Assembly (NCBI GenBank): GCA_002787775.1
Contig: PCUW01000062.1
Location: 1 to 34,565, forward strand
Reading direction: 5' to 3'
DNA: 34,565 nucleotides
DNA from: Bdellovibrionales bacterium CG12_big_fil_rev_8_21_14_0_65_38_15
GTDB taxonomy: Bacteria; Bdellovibrionota; Bacteriovoracia; Bacteriovoracales; Bacteriovoracaceae
In this document: positions 1 through 7,784 of the stretch, in pieces
Layout of the letters: each line of letters starts with the position of its first letter
How positions within the stretch are numbered: the first letter of the stretch is position 1
Notes under the pieces: generated by a model
Database searches by the model: none
Told to the model about the DNA's origin: nothing
What the model saw: the letters and a program-made list of their open reading frames with translations, nothing else
Made by a program: the position numbers and the translations under genes

Positions 1-843
1 TGGCGTTTCATCCGTCGCCAATTCTTGTGTTGGTAAATCTAGTGGTTCAGGAGCATTTTCATCTTCAAAGCCGTTAGCACTTTCAACGTTAAAGTCTTCA
101 AGTGATTTAACGACATCAATATAAATTTCACCGCGGTCTTCATTTTGAAAAACAGAAATTCTATTTAAGCGAGCTAGTTCTAAAAGAGAGATGAATGTAA
201 TAACCACATCATCAGTATCTTCAAGACCTTTATCACTAAGAAGATTAGTGAAGAGTGATTTTTCACCCAACTTTAAGTTTTCTTTTAAGAAAATAAGTTT
301 TTCTTTAATTGAAAGTCTGTCGCGTTTAACAACAGTGTATTTCTTTCTTTGCTTCGTGATGAAATCCATCATCGCTTCAGTCAGCTTTTCAAGATCCATT
401 GGTAATAGGATAGAGTTCACAATCGCTTTACGATCAATTTTTGGCTTAGTGAAAACCTCATGACCTTTCTTATCCATTTGCCATAAGCGCTCACCCATTT
501 TTTGAAACAGTTGAAGCTCTTCAAGACGTTTAACAAGCTCAGCCTCAGACGTGAAGGCAAGAGCGGCGTCACCGTCCATGTCAGCACGAAGTCTTTCAAC
601 TTCTTCTTGAGACACAGCACTTTTAGATTTTAAAAGTAATAGTGTTGAAGCAAGGAAAAGATAATCTCCAGCAACGTCAAAGTTTACTTCTTGAAGCTTG
701 GCAAGATAGTCGAGGTATTGCGCCGTGATTCTCGTAAGATCAAGGCTCTTAATATCCATCTCTTCTTTTTGCACAAGATGAAGGAGTAACCCAAGTGGGC
801 CATCAAAATTATTGGTACGAACCTGGATGGTGGTATCTAGCAT
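1..843 (-). CDS. scpA: Segregation and condensation protein A, C-terminus cut by window edge
   Basis: ScpA is the kleisin subunit of the bacterial SMC-ScpAB condensin, bridging the SMC heads during chromosome segregation in the cytoplasm. Read on the minus strand from the ATG at 843, the frame is open for 281 codons to the window edge with no stop. The N-terminus has the family signature NNFDGPLGLLLHLVQKEEMD followed by ITAQYLDYL, and about residues 70-80 read LFLASTLLLLKSKS, both typical of the SMC-neck-binding domain. The winged-helix end is visible near residues 216-241 (FISLLELARLNRISVFQN). After it comes an acidic, low-complexity tail, so probably only a few residues are missing. The M50 protease gene lies just upstream, 7 nt away and on the same strand, a common genomic pairing. 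Identity is from recognised motifs and is firm. Confidence 0.93.
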   Translation of the reverse strand, partial: MLDTTIQVRTNNFDGPLGLLLHLVQKEEMDIKSLDLTRITAQYLDYLAKLQEVNFDVAGDYLFLASTLLLLKSKSAVSQEEVERLRADMDGDAALAFTSEAELVKRLEELQLFQKMGERLWQMDKKGHEVFTKPKIDRKAIVNSILLPMDLEKLTEAMMDFITKQRKKYTVVKRDRLSIKEKLIFLKENLKLGEKSLFTNLLSDKGLEDTDDVVITFISLLELARLNRISVFQNEDRGEIYIDVVKSLEDFNVESANGFEDENAPEPLDLPTQELATDETP

Positions 844-850
844 GTTACCT

Positions 851-1510
851 CTAAGCCAGCAGGCGGATAAAAACGTTAACTAAACCAGTTCCGGCCATGA
901 TCGCAGGCATCATCAGATATCCAAGAATAGGCGTAAACCACAATATAAAGATAAACACGAAACTGTAACGCTGAAGTTCCTCATATTTTCTTGCTGCATT
1001 GTAATCAAGGAAGGTTGAAACCATCTTCGAGCCATCCAGCGGTGGAAAAGGAATCAAGTTAAATACGGCGATCACGATATTAATCATGACGGCGATTCGA
1101 AGCATTTCAACGAATTGAGTAAAGAAAACGAAGTCTTGCGGCACTTGAGTAACCATGATGGCGTAGCCAAAAGCACAGATAATGGCCAAAAGGATATTGG
1201 CCAATGGGCCTGCAAAGCTCACCCAAAAAATTCCTTGCTTCACATTTTTAAATTGTCTTGGATCAACTGGAACTGGCTTGGCCCAACCAAACATCACTCC
1301 ACCCATCAGCGCGCCAATCAAAGGAAAGATAACAGTTCCGATTGGATCATAGTGAACAGCGGGATTAAGCGAGAGTCTGCCAAGAGATTTAGCGGTTTGA
1401 TCACCAAATCTTGTTGCCATCCATGCGTGTGCAGCTTCGTGGAATACGATCGCCAGTAAAAAGCCTGGTAATCCTATTGCTAAGCGCATTATAAAAGCAG
1501 ATACGTCCAT
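851..1510 (-). CDS. Site-2 protease family (M50) integral membrane metalloprotease
   Basis: This is a 219-aa polytopic membrane protein of the M50 site-2 protease family (YwhC-like group), a zinc protease cleaving inside or near the membrane. The zinc motif HEAAH is at residues 24-28 in the first hydrophobic helix. The third ligand is the Asp of the NLIPFPPLDGSK motif (D159). Between them FAGPLANILLAI (about 99-110) is another family hallmark. Several hydrophobic segments fill the rest. It lacks PDZ domains, so it is the short form rather than RseP. It starts with ATG at 1510 and ends 7 nt before scpA on the same strand, suggesting co-transcription. Its substrate cannot be inferred from the sequence. 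Confidence 0.9.
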   Translation of the reverse strand: MDVSAFIMRLAIGLPGFLLAIVFHEAAHAWMATRFGDQTAKSLGRLSLNPAVHYDPIGTVIFPLIGALMGGVMFGWAKPVPVDPRQFKNVKQGIFWVSFAGPLANILLAIICAFGYAIMVTQVPQDFVFFTQFVEMLRIAVMINIVIAVFNLIPFPPLDGSKMVSTFLDYNAARKYEELQRYSFVFIFILWFTPILGYLMMPAIMAGTGLVNVFIRLLA

Positions 1511-1586
1511 ATGAGTTAATTCATACCATTTTGCACGGCTGTAAGCAACGAGGATGCCTCGCGTAAACCCAAGCGTAATCGAGCAC

Positions 1587-2798
1587 TTAAGCAGAAATCA
1601 GAGAATGTTTTTTTGTTTTTGATTGTTGGAATCGCTCAAGTAACGCCTCGAAGGATTCTAAAACATCAAGACTTGAATGATGAAAGACCGCTTTAAAGGT
1701 CCCTCTGTTTTGAGAAAAGAAAGATAAATCTAATTTAAAATCTTCAACGTCATCGGTGTTGAGTCGCAACGTTAAGTGATGATCACGAAAAGAGCGGTGC
1801 TTTGAAAACAACGTATAAAGCTGACAGCCATAAATATTAATATCTTTGATATTAATGGGAATTTGCGAACCAGATTGGCTTTGAATGAAGCCAATCTCAT
1901 CGAAGTGAATTCGTGGGTAAATTTGCCTAAGGTAGCCTGGAATCTCATCACCATTATGAACTTTAACTCCGGACATATCAGCAACCTTATCTTTAACGAT
2001 AAAGCTTAATGTCGTAAGTAAGAATTCTTTTGGTCTTTGGATCAAGCATAAATGGTCGGCTTGAGAGATCACTGCAAGTTGAGCTCGCTGACATCTTTTC
2101 GCCACCAAGAAATGGTCATGAACAGAAGTAAAAGGATCATATTCCCCCGCAATCAATAAGGTCGGCACCTTAATGTCATCTGGTAAATCATCTCTTTTGA
2201 TATAACGGCTTAAATTTTCAATCGATTTTTCTGGATCTTTTTTTGAACTTTCATTTTGTAAAAACTGACATAAATGTGATTTTGAAAGTTGATATGATTC
2301 TATAAAATTTCTTTTCGAATGGTTCATCATTCCAGAATGCATACCCGTTATAAATTTGCCTGAATCTTGATTGGCAAGGGCTTCAATATTTCCTTTAAAT
2401 AACGTTCGAACAGAATCTCGAAGCCTAGCTGCCACTCCCGATAAGATGAGTTTGCCAGGCCAGCGTGGGTACATATAACTAAAGAAATAAGCGATGCCAG
2501 TAGAATCTCCAATCGCCATTAAATTGGCTCCACGAAGATTTCTATCTTGAAAATATTTGGCCAAAATATCGGCACATTCAACATCATTCATCGCCTGCCC
2601 GGTGTTCTCTCCAAAACTTGGGAATTCTAGAAAAATGACCGGACAAAACTTTGAAATGGCTAAAATATACTCTTGATATGTTTCATTGTGATGGTAATGA
2701 CTTGCAAGAATAACTAACGGAGGAAGCTTCGAGCTTCGCTGAGCACTAGTGACTTGTTCCAGGACTTTGATGCCCCTATAGATGAAGACATTTTTCAT
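1587..2798 (-). CDS. Alpha/beta hydrolase with a possible PilZ-like C-terminal domain
   Basis: The first two-thirds is an alpha/beta hydrolase fold. The nucleophile elbow GDSTG puts Ser at residue 99, the acid is probably Asp222 in LLIAGEYDPFT and the base His249 in SQADHLCL. From about residue 290 a separate domain of roughly 100 residues follows. It contains PRIHFDE and a strand reading INIKDINIYGCQL, which resembles the D-x-S-x-x-G strand of PilZ (cyclic-di-GMP-binding) domains. The RxxxR motif is not convincing, so ligand binding is doubtful. I took the ATG at 2798 as the start. A TTG at 2816 would add six residues, and neither has an obvious ribosome binding site. There is no signal peptide, so it is probably cytoplasmic. 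The substrate is unknown. Confidence 0.72.
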   Translation of the reverse strand: MKNVFIYRGIKVLEQVTSAQRSSKLPPLVILASHYHHNETYQEYILAISKFCPVIFLEFPSFGENTGQAMNDVECADILAKYFQDRNLRGANLMAIGDSTGIAYFFSYMYPRWPGKLILSGVAARLRDSVRTLFKGNIEALANQDSGKFITGMHSGMMNHSKRNFIESYQLSKSHLCQFLQNESSKKDPEKSIENLSRYIKRDDLPDDIKVPTLLIAGEYDPFTSVHDHFLVAKRCQRAQLAVISQADHLCLIQRPKEFLLTTLSFIVKDKVADMSGVKVHNGDEIPGYLRQIYPRIHFDEIGFIQSQSGSQIPINIKDINIYGCQLYTLFSKHRSFRDHHLTLRLNTDDVEDFKLDLSFFSQNRGTFKAVFHHSSLDVLESFEALLERFQQSKTKKHSLISA

Positions 2799-2894
2799 GA
2801 TAAGACAGATTAACAAAATAGAGATTCACCACAACCAATAGCTAAGTGAGCTTTTTTTTGACCAAAGTTCAGTTATTTGCCCCTACAGTGCCAA

Positions 2895-2901
2895 AAGGAG
2901 G
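2895..2901 (+). promoter_or_regulatory. Strong Shine-Dalgarno sequence without a start codon at normal spacing
   Basis: AAGGAGG here is a perfect ribosome binding site. No ATG, GTG or TTG follows within 5-12 nt, the next ATG is 35 nt away at 2937, and an in-frame TAG at 2925 rules out an upstream extension of that gene. Its role is unclear. Confidence 0.35.
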
Positions 2902-2936
2902 TGGCGGTTTACTAGAATCTTCCTTAGAATTTAAGA

Positions 2937-3989
2937 ATGAAATATTTTTTATTCATGTTCCTTTTTTGCTCATTTGCAAACGCGCAAGATCTAAACTTTG
3001 AAGATCTAGAGAACGCACCTGCAAATTCAGCCTATGAAGGAGATATCTTTAGCGAAGATGAGCTCGCATCGCTTGATATTGTCGATGCCCTGGGTGATCA
3101 AAAAGAAGCCGTTGAACAAGCACGCACACGAATTCTAACCCCTCCACCTCTTCCCAAAAAAGAAGATCGTCCAAAAGAATTCAGAGCAGTCGTACCTAAA
3201 GACACAGTTATTACGCGATTAAGTGATGATAAAGACTTTCAAATATCTAGACGTATTCAGGTTTGGGCGCAAGAGATCTATCCTGGAAGCCAAACAACTC
3301 ATCTTCTAGACAAAGATATGAACCCTATCTTCTCTGCCCGCTCCGTTTTGGTCGTCCCTATTGAGGATGATCTTAAGCTGACTCCTTCTATTAACCCGAA
3401 AATTACTTATGATCGAAGAGCAGGGCTAAAATATTCTGCTTTTGAAAATGAGTTGAAGCTTTTAGTTGACTTTAATTGGGAGTTTGAAAGTATTGCACCT
3501 AATTTTTGGAATCAAGTTTTTAATCAAGAGATGGATAGTGCCAGAGGCGAACGACTAACAATCAGAACTTTTTATAATGACCAACGTTTGCCTTTAAAGA
3601 TTGGGATAAGTGGCTCCTATCAAAATGCTATCGCCTCTGGAGATCTCTTTGAAATAAAATGGACTTCACTTTTTATAGGGCCACAGATTTCTTATGAACT
3701 TTGGAAAAACGACGATTTTCAAATAGAACTTGAAGCTGGAGCTGCTAAGGCTTTTTTATCGACAGCACGAACACTTAATGAAGAATACTCACCAAGTAGT
3801 TATGAATGGGGAGGAGCTGCTAAGCTCGCTATGGATACACGTTTTGGCACCTTTCTTGGTGGCATCGAGTATAGAACAACTCATATTTCTCTCGATCAAA
3901 ATACAACTGAAACAATTTTATCGTCTCAAAAAGAATCACAATCATCAGCTTCATTTAGTGTTGGCTACCGCTTAGGATTTAATCTATGA
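2937..3989 (+). CDS. Exported, probable outer-membrane beta-barrel protein
   Basis: This is a 350-aa protein of no family I recognise. Residues 1-16 form a Sec signal peptide (hydrophobic core FLFMFLFCSF, cleavage after ANA before QDL). The next ~80 residues are acidic and proline-rich, with PPPLPKKEDRPK, and look like a flexible linker. From about residue 150 the sequence alternates polar and aromatic/hydrophobic residues in strand-like blocks (for example LKIGISGSYQNA, FIGPQISYELW, GTFLGGIEYR). It ends in SVGYRLGFNL, consistent with a membrane beta-barrel. Its stop overlaps the start of the next gene (ATGA at 3986-3989), so the two are translationally coupled. The ATG at 2937 has no good ribosome binding site of its own. 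Confidence 0.6.
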   Translation: MKYFLFMFLFCSFANAQDLNFEDLENAPANSAYEGDIFSEDELASLDIVDALGDQKEAVEQARTRILTPPPLPKKEDRPKEFRAVVPKDTVITRLSDDKDFQISRRIQVWAQEIYPGSQTTHLLDKDMNPIFSARSVLVVPIEDDLKLTPSINPKITYDRRAGLKYSAFENELKLLVDFNWEFESIAPNFWNQVFNQEMDSARGERLTIRTFYNDQRLPLKIGISGSYQNAIASGDLFEIKWTSLFIGPQISYELWKNDDFQIELEAGAAKAFLSTARTLNEEYSPSSYEWGGAAKLAMDTRFGTFLGGIEYRTTHISLDQNTTETILSSQKESQSSASFSVGYRLGFNL

Positions 3990-5017
3990 AATTTATCTTA
4001 ATAGTATTGCTATCACTATTATCGAGCCAACTTTTTGCCATGGATGGCATCGTCATTGTTCTTGAAGCTCCTCTTTTAAAAGAGCCTTCACTTGATTCAA
4101 ACGTTAAACAAGTTGTTAGAAAGGGAGATAAAATCTATCTTCATGATCAACATTTTAATGCTTCTTCTTGGGAAAATACTTCTGAAGCAAGTGAGCGCGT
4201 TAGTATCATTGATAAAGTTTATAATGAAGAATTTTATCAAACATTGTCAAAAGATGGTTTCCCAGCATTTATTCAGGCTAAATACGTAAAAGTTATTTAT
4301 CAAGATAAAAGAGAAGTAAATAAACCTGTCGCTCGCTTTGAAACGGACCCAACAGACTATCGCCTTGAAGAACCACTTCCTGAAGATTTTCCGCTATCTG
4401 AAAAAGACAAAAAGAAAGCAGCTTTTCTTTTAACTCTTGGGACACATTCAAAGTCTAGCTATGCTTTTAATGACACTATTATTGATGAAGACTATGCCAA
4501 CGCTTATGGAGTTAATCTTCTATATATGACGAAGGTTGATTACGATCTGTTTGATCGTTTTTACTTTGGAACAAAAATTGGTTTTGAAAATAATGATGTT
4601 GAACTGGGATTTGCGAGTGGCACCAATGTCAAACAATCACTTGGTCGCTATAGTATTGGACCGCATATTTCATTTGATATTTATAAAACTGAAAAAACAA
4701 GACTAACGGCTTTTACTAATATCTCTCTGACTTATCATCGTGCTTACCTAACTTACGAAGGACTTAACGAACAACTTGAAGAACGTGCCTTTAGCGCTTG
4801 GAGTTTTACTCCAGAAATCGGGGCCATGTGGCAATGGGTTGAAGTTATTCCTAATACCGATTTTGTTATCGGCGCTAATATCGTTGCTCAACCAAGTGTT
4901 GAAATGACAGCTTCGGCCGAAGGAGTTGGTAATTATTGGAATACAGATCAAGATGTATTGGTGATGGACTCAGGTCTACGATCAACGTTCAGCGTAGGTA
5001 TTCAAGCTCGCTATTAA
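3986..5017 (+). CDS. Exported protein: SH3-like N-terminal domain plus probable outer-membrane barrel
   Basis: This 343-aa protein has a Sec signal peptide (residues 1-18, ILIVLLSLLSSQLFA, cleavage before MDG). Residues ~20-105 resemble a bacterial SH3 domain: EAPLLKEPSLDSNVKQVVRKGDKIYL near the start and FPAFIQAKYVKVIY at the end. Such domains often bind peptidoglycan. After an acidic linker, residues ~140-343 are strand-rich (YFGTKIGFEN, YSIGPHISFDIY, FTPEIGAMWQW) and end with GIQARY, an aromatic terminus typical of outer-membrane barrels. A barrel tethered to the cell wall by its SH3-like domain is a reasonable inference. It overlaps the upstream exported protein by 4 nt and is probably expressed and used together with it. 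Confidence 0.6.
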   Translation: MKFILIVLLSLLSSQLFAMDGIVIVLEAPLLKEPSLDSNVKQVVRKGDKIYLHDQHFNASSWENTSEASERVSIIDKVYNEEFYQTLSKDGFPAFIQAKYVKVIYQDKREVNKPVARFETDPTDYRLEEPLPEDFPLSEKDKKKAAFLLTLGTHSKSSYAFNDTIIDEDYANAYGVNLLYMTKVDYDLFDRFYFGTKIGFENNDVELGFASGTNVKQSLGRYSIGPHISFDIYKTEKTRLTAFTNISLTYHRAYLTYEGLNEQLEERAFSAWSFTPEIGAMWQWVEVIPNTDFVIGANIVAQPSVEMTASAEGVGNYWNTDQDVLVMDSGLRSTFSVGIQARY

Positions 5018-5089
5018 ATAAATTAACCGAGTCTTTTACTTTTATTCAAAGTGTCCAAAATTTCAACAACTTAAAGATTAAAAATTGTC

Positions 5090-5116
5090 TAAAGTTTAGT
5101 CAAATCCCTCCGAAAA
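5090..5116 (+). promoter_or_regulatory. Candidate sigma-28 (FliA) promoter for the carbamoyltransferase operon
   Basis: TAAAGTTT at 5090-5097 is identical to the enterobacterial FliA -35 consensus. After exactly 11 nt comes TCCGAAAA at 5109-5116, matching GCCGATAA at 6 of 8 positions. Transcription would start near 5123 and leave a leader of about 39 nt before the ATG at 5162. It sits in the only intergenic gap ahead of the tightly packed 5162-7784 operon. The consensus and spacing are established for FliA in enterobacteria. Use in this organism is inference. Confidence 0.5.
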
Positions 5117-5161
5117 GTTAGATAAGAAAGACACAAAGGCTTTTTTGTCATGGAGGACATA

Positions 5162-5377
5162 ATGCAAAACACACAAACAGCACAATCTGAAGTACTTTTT
5201 CAAAAACTAGGTCAAACTTGGTATGTGTTCTCCGAAATCAACAATGAACTTGTCTACTCTGCTCTACCAGAAGGCATGGATCCAAGAAGTACAAAACTAG
5301 AACTTTTCCACGTGATTGAAGATCATATGAAGAAAGTTTCTAAACAAATGAAAGACATTAAAATCCAGGCTGCTTAA
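5162..5377 (+). CDS. Small conserved-looking cytoplasmic protein, 71 aa, unknown function
   Basis: Start chosen at ATG 5162 because GGAGG at 5152-5156 sits 5 nt upstream. An in-frame ATG at 5150 overlaps that ribosome binding site and is unlikely to be used. The 71-aa product is soluble, with QTWYVFSEINNELVYSALPEG followed by an amphipathic Lys-rich C-terminal helix. It has no signal peptide and no membrane segment. I do not recognise the family. Its stop overlaps the ATG of the next small gene by one base (TAATG), so it leads the carbamoyltransferase operon and lies directly behind the candidate sigma-28 promoter. Confidence 0.75.
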   Translation: MQNTQTAQSEVLFQKLGQTWYVFSEINNELVYSALPEGMDPRSTKLELFHVIEDHMKKVSKQMKDIKIQAA

Positions 5378-5550
5378 TGGGCGCAAGTAAGTTAGAAAAT
5401 CTTTTTAAAGATAAGTCATCAGACAATCACGGCGTGCAAGAAAAAGCACGCCTGCAACAATTGATTCAAAAACTCCAACAAGATTTAAAAGATCCTGACA
5501 AAGCGAAGAAAGCCGCTCGCATTATTGAGCAATTACTGCATAATAAATAG
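5377..5550 (+). CDS. Small helical protein, 57 aa, unknown function
   Basis: This ORF runs from ATG 5377 (sharing a base with the preceding TAA) to TAG 5550, and the carbamoyltransferase ATG follows 2 nt later. The 57-aa product is charged and helical, with Gln/Lys-rich heptad-like stretches (ARLQQLIQKLQQDLKD and AKKAARIIEQLLHNK). It may form a coiled coil. It has no signal peptide. It fills the gap exactly between two coupled genes with no other frame competing, which is why I call it real. The function is unknown. Confidence 0.7.
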   Translation: MGASKLENLFKDKSSDNHGVQEKARLQQLIQKLQQDLKDPDKAKKAARIIEQLLHNK

Positions 5551-5552
5551 TA

Positions 5553-7406
5553 ATGAATTCTATTTCTAAGTCAGTGCCAAGAATTATTCTTGGCATTTCA
5601 GCATTCTATCATGACAGTGGTGCTGCCATTGTTATCGATGGCAAAATCATTGCCGCATGCCAAGAAGAAAGATTCACAAGAAAAAAACATGACAGTGCCT
5701 TTCCTTCTAATGCTATTAGATCTTGTTTAAAAATTTCAAATTTAAGTCTATCTGACATTGACTCTATTGTTTTCTATGAAAAACCATTTCTAAAATTTGA
5801 GCGTTTACTTGAAACCTATTTAACTTTTGCTCCAAGAGGCTTTCTATCTTTTAAAAGAGCTATTCCAGTCTGGATTAAAGAAAAACTTTTTCAAAAAAGT
5901 ATGCTTAGAAAGGCTTTAAATGAAATTGGTGAGTTTTCAGCCCCATTAAAATTTTCATCTCATCACTATTCCCATGCGGCTTCAGCATTTTTCCCTTCTC
6001 CGTTTAAGGAATCACTAGTGTTATGTCTTGATGGTGTCGGTGAATGGGCCACAACAACTCTATGGCATGGCAAAGACAATAAGATTGAGCTTTTAAAAGA
6101 AATTCATTTTCCTCACTCTCTTGGGCTGCTCTACTCTGCTTTTACATATTATATTGGTTTTAAAGTAAATTCGGGCGAGTACAAGCTTATGGGCTTAGCT
6201 CCTTACGGAGTCGATCGCTATAGTGAGATTATAAAAAAACAACTCGTCGAAATTAAAGACGATGGCTCTTTTCGTCTTCATATGAAGTTTTTTGATTACG
6301 CCACTGGTGTAACAATGACGAACTCTCATTTTAATTCTCTCTTTAGCCAACCGGCTAGAAAACCAGAAACTGAGCTGACTCAATTTCATATGGATATTGC
6401 AAAATCAATTCAAGTTGTAACAGAAGAAATATTATTAAAAATGACCAAAGCCATTCGCCAAGACTACAAAATCCCTAATTTATGTCTTGCTGGTGGTGTA
6501 GCGCTTAACTGTGTTGCTAACGGAAAAATTATTGATGAGAAAATCTTTGAAAAAGTATGGATTCAACCTGCTGCAGGTGATGCGGGTGGGTCTTTGGGTG
6601 CTGCCTTAGGCTATTGGTATCAAGGACTTGATCGCGGGCGCATACCAGGTGAGAAAGATTCAATGCAAGGAAGCTATCTTGGGCCTCAATTTTCGAATGA
6701 TGAAATTGAGAGCGTACTTCTTGATAAAAAAATGAAGTTTTACAAAATAGATAATCAAAAAAAATTGATCGAAAGGATCGTCAATCTCCTTATAAATGAA
6801 AAAGTGGGAGGACTATTCCAAGGTCGAATGGAATTTGGACCAAGATCTCTTGGAGCAAGATCAATCATTGCTGATCCTAGATCAAAAAATATGCAATCTA
6901 TCTTAAATTTAAAGATTAAATTTAGAGAAAGTTTTAGACCGTTTGCCCCTGCGGTCTTAGCCGAAAAAGTAAAGGATTGGTTTGAGTTAGTCGATGATAG
7001 CCCCTATATGATGAACGTTACCCAGATTAAAAGTAAACACCATGCAGATTTGCCGACTGATTATGATGAGTTGTTTGGAATTCAAAAACTCAATATCAAT
7101 CGCTCTACGATACCGGCCGTCACTCATTTAGATTTTTCAGCGCGTATTCAAACCGTACACAAAGATACGAATTCTTTTTTTCATGAGCTGATTAATCAGT
7201 TTGATAAGAACACGGGTATTCCTATTTTAGTTAATACTTCATTTAATGTTCGTGGTGAGCCGATCGTTGCAGCTCCAATTGATGCCTTAAGATGCTTTAT
7301 GAATACTGAAATGGATTTTGTCGTTTTAGAAAACTTCCTACTTTTAAAAGAAGAACAACCAAGTGGAATTGAACTTGGTAAAGTTTCTAGCTTGGAATTG
7401 GATTAA
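5553..7406 (+). CDS. NodU/CmcH-type carbamoyltransferase
   Basis: The enzyme transfers the carbamoyl group of carbamoyl phosphate, through a carbamoyladenylate, to a hydroxyl acceptor such as a sugar or natural product. The 617 aa match the family length. The N-terminal Kae1-like part has GISAFYHDSGAAIVIDGKI (14-32) and CQEERFTRKKHDSAFP. The metal-binding stretch HHYSHAASAF starts at residue 137. LDGVGEWATT lies at about 159-168, then GEYKLMGLAPYG and CLAGGVALNC. The C-terminal domain carries FGPRSLGARSIIADPR, FRPFAPAV and NTSFNVRGEPIV. It is cytoplasmic and sits between two tiny coupled proteins and an SxtJ-like membrane protein, so the acceptor may be a membrane- or surface-bound molecule. 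The acceptor cannot be told from sequence. Confidence 0.92.
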   Translation: MNSISKSVPRIILGISAFYHDSGAAIVIDGKIIAACQEERFTRKKHDSAFPSNAIRSCLKISNLSLSDIDSIVFYEKPFLKFERLLETYLTFAPRGFLSFKRAIPVWIKEKLFQKSMLRKALNEIGEFSAPLKFSSHHYSHAASAFFPSPFKESLVLCLDGVGEWATTTLWHGKDNKIELLKEIHFPHSLGLLYSAFTYYIGFKVNSGEYKLMGLAPYGVDRYSEIIKKQLVEIKDDGSFRLHMKFFDYATGVTMTNSHFNSLFSQPARKPETELTQFHMDIAKSIQVVTEEILLKMTKAIRQDYKIPNLCLAGGVALNCVANGKIIDEKIFEKVWIQPAAGDAGGSLGAALGYWYQGLDRGRIPGEKDSMQGSYLGPQFSNDEIESVLLDKKMKFYKIDNQKKLIERIVNLLINEKVGGLFQGRMEFGPRSLGARSIIADPRSKNMQSILNLKIKFRESFRPFAPAVLAEKVKDWFELVDDSPYMMNVTQIKSKHHADLPTDYDELFGIQKLNINRSTIPAVTHLDFSARIQTVHKDTNSFFHELINQFDKNTGIPILVNTSFNVRGEPIVAAPIDALRCFMNTEMDFVVLENFLLLKEEQPSGIELGKVSSLELD

Positions 7407-7409
7407 GAA

Positions 7410-7784
7410 ATGAATACAAGCCGACTCTTTTTTCTTATTGGCAGCCTTTTTATTCCCACGTTTTTTGGGATCATCATTCCTTTAATTCAAAAACAAGAAT
7501 TTAAGGTCACTGCTTTTTGGGTAGGACTTGGTTTTATCATTGCAGCAGCTTTACCCTTAAAAATGAGAGAAGCTCTTTTTTATCCCATTAATAAAGTTGC
7601 AATGGTCTTAGGTTTTATAAATCAAACACTGATACTTGGACTCTTGTTTTTCGCGATGTTCACTCCAATAGCTCTTTTTAGAAAACTTTGGGGAATCGAT
7701 ACGCTTGTCCTAAGTTCAAAAGAAAAGACGACCTTTTGGCGAGAACCTGATGAAAAATGGATAAACTTCGACCGACCGTATTAA
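7410..7784 (+). CDS. SxtJ-like small membrane protein
   Basis: This 124-aa integral membrane protein has about four hydrophobic segments (LFFLIGSLFIPTFFGIIIPL, TAFWVGLGFIIAAALPL, a third around VAMVLGFINQTLILGLLFF). It ends in a polar tail containing FWREPDEKW, followed by NFDRPY. The layout and tail match the SxtJ family, small membrane proteins encoded beside NodU/SxtI-type carbamoyltransferases, including in saxitoxin clusters. It starts 3 nt after the carbamoyltransferase stop, so the two are co-expressed. Its biochemical role is not established. The stop codon overlaps by 4 nt (TTAA) the stop of the convergent DUF5989 gene. Confidence 0.8.
   Translation: MNTSRLFFLIGSLFIPTFFGIIIPLIQKQEFKVTAFWVGLGFIIAAALPLKMREALFYPINKVAMVLGFINQTLILGLLFFAMFTPIALFRKLWGIDTLVLSSKEKTTFWREPDEKWINFDRPY

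Noticed and set aside
1115..1459. Plus-strand frame of 114 codons antisense to the M50 protease
   Set aside because: It lies wholly inside a well-recognised gene on the other strand, and its translation shows no fold-like or family pattern.
3843..3860. TGGCAC-N5-TTGGT, resembling a sigma-54 promoter
   Set aside because: It lies inside a coding region about 130 nt from the next start, and the -12 element lacks the essential GC.
5130..5149. Imperfect inverted repeat GACACAAAG/TTTTTTGTC before the 71-aa gene
   Set aside because: It leaves almost no loop, has mismatches, and lies where the operon leader should be, so it is not called a terminator.
7379..7405. Second TAAAGTTT (sigma-28 -35 like) just before the SxtJ gene
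   Set aside because: The segment 11 nt downstream (TTGGATTA) matches the -10 consensus at only 4 of 8 positions, and it lies inside the carbamoyltransferase gene.
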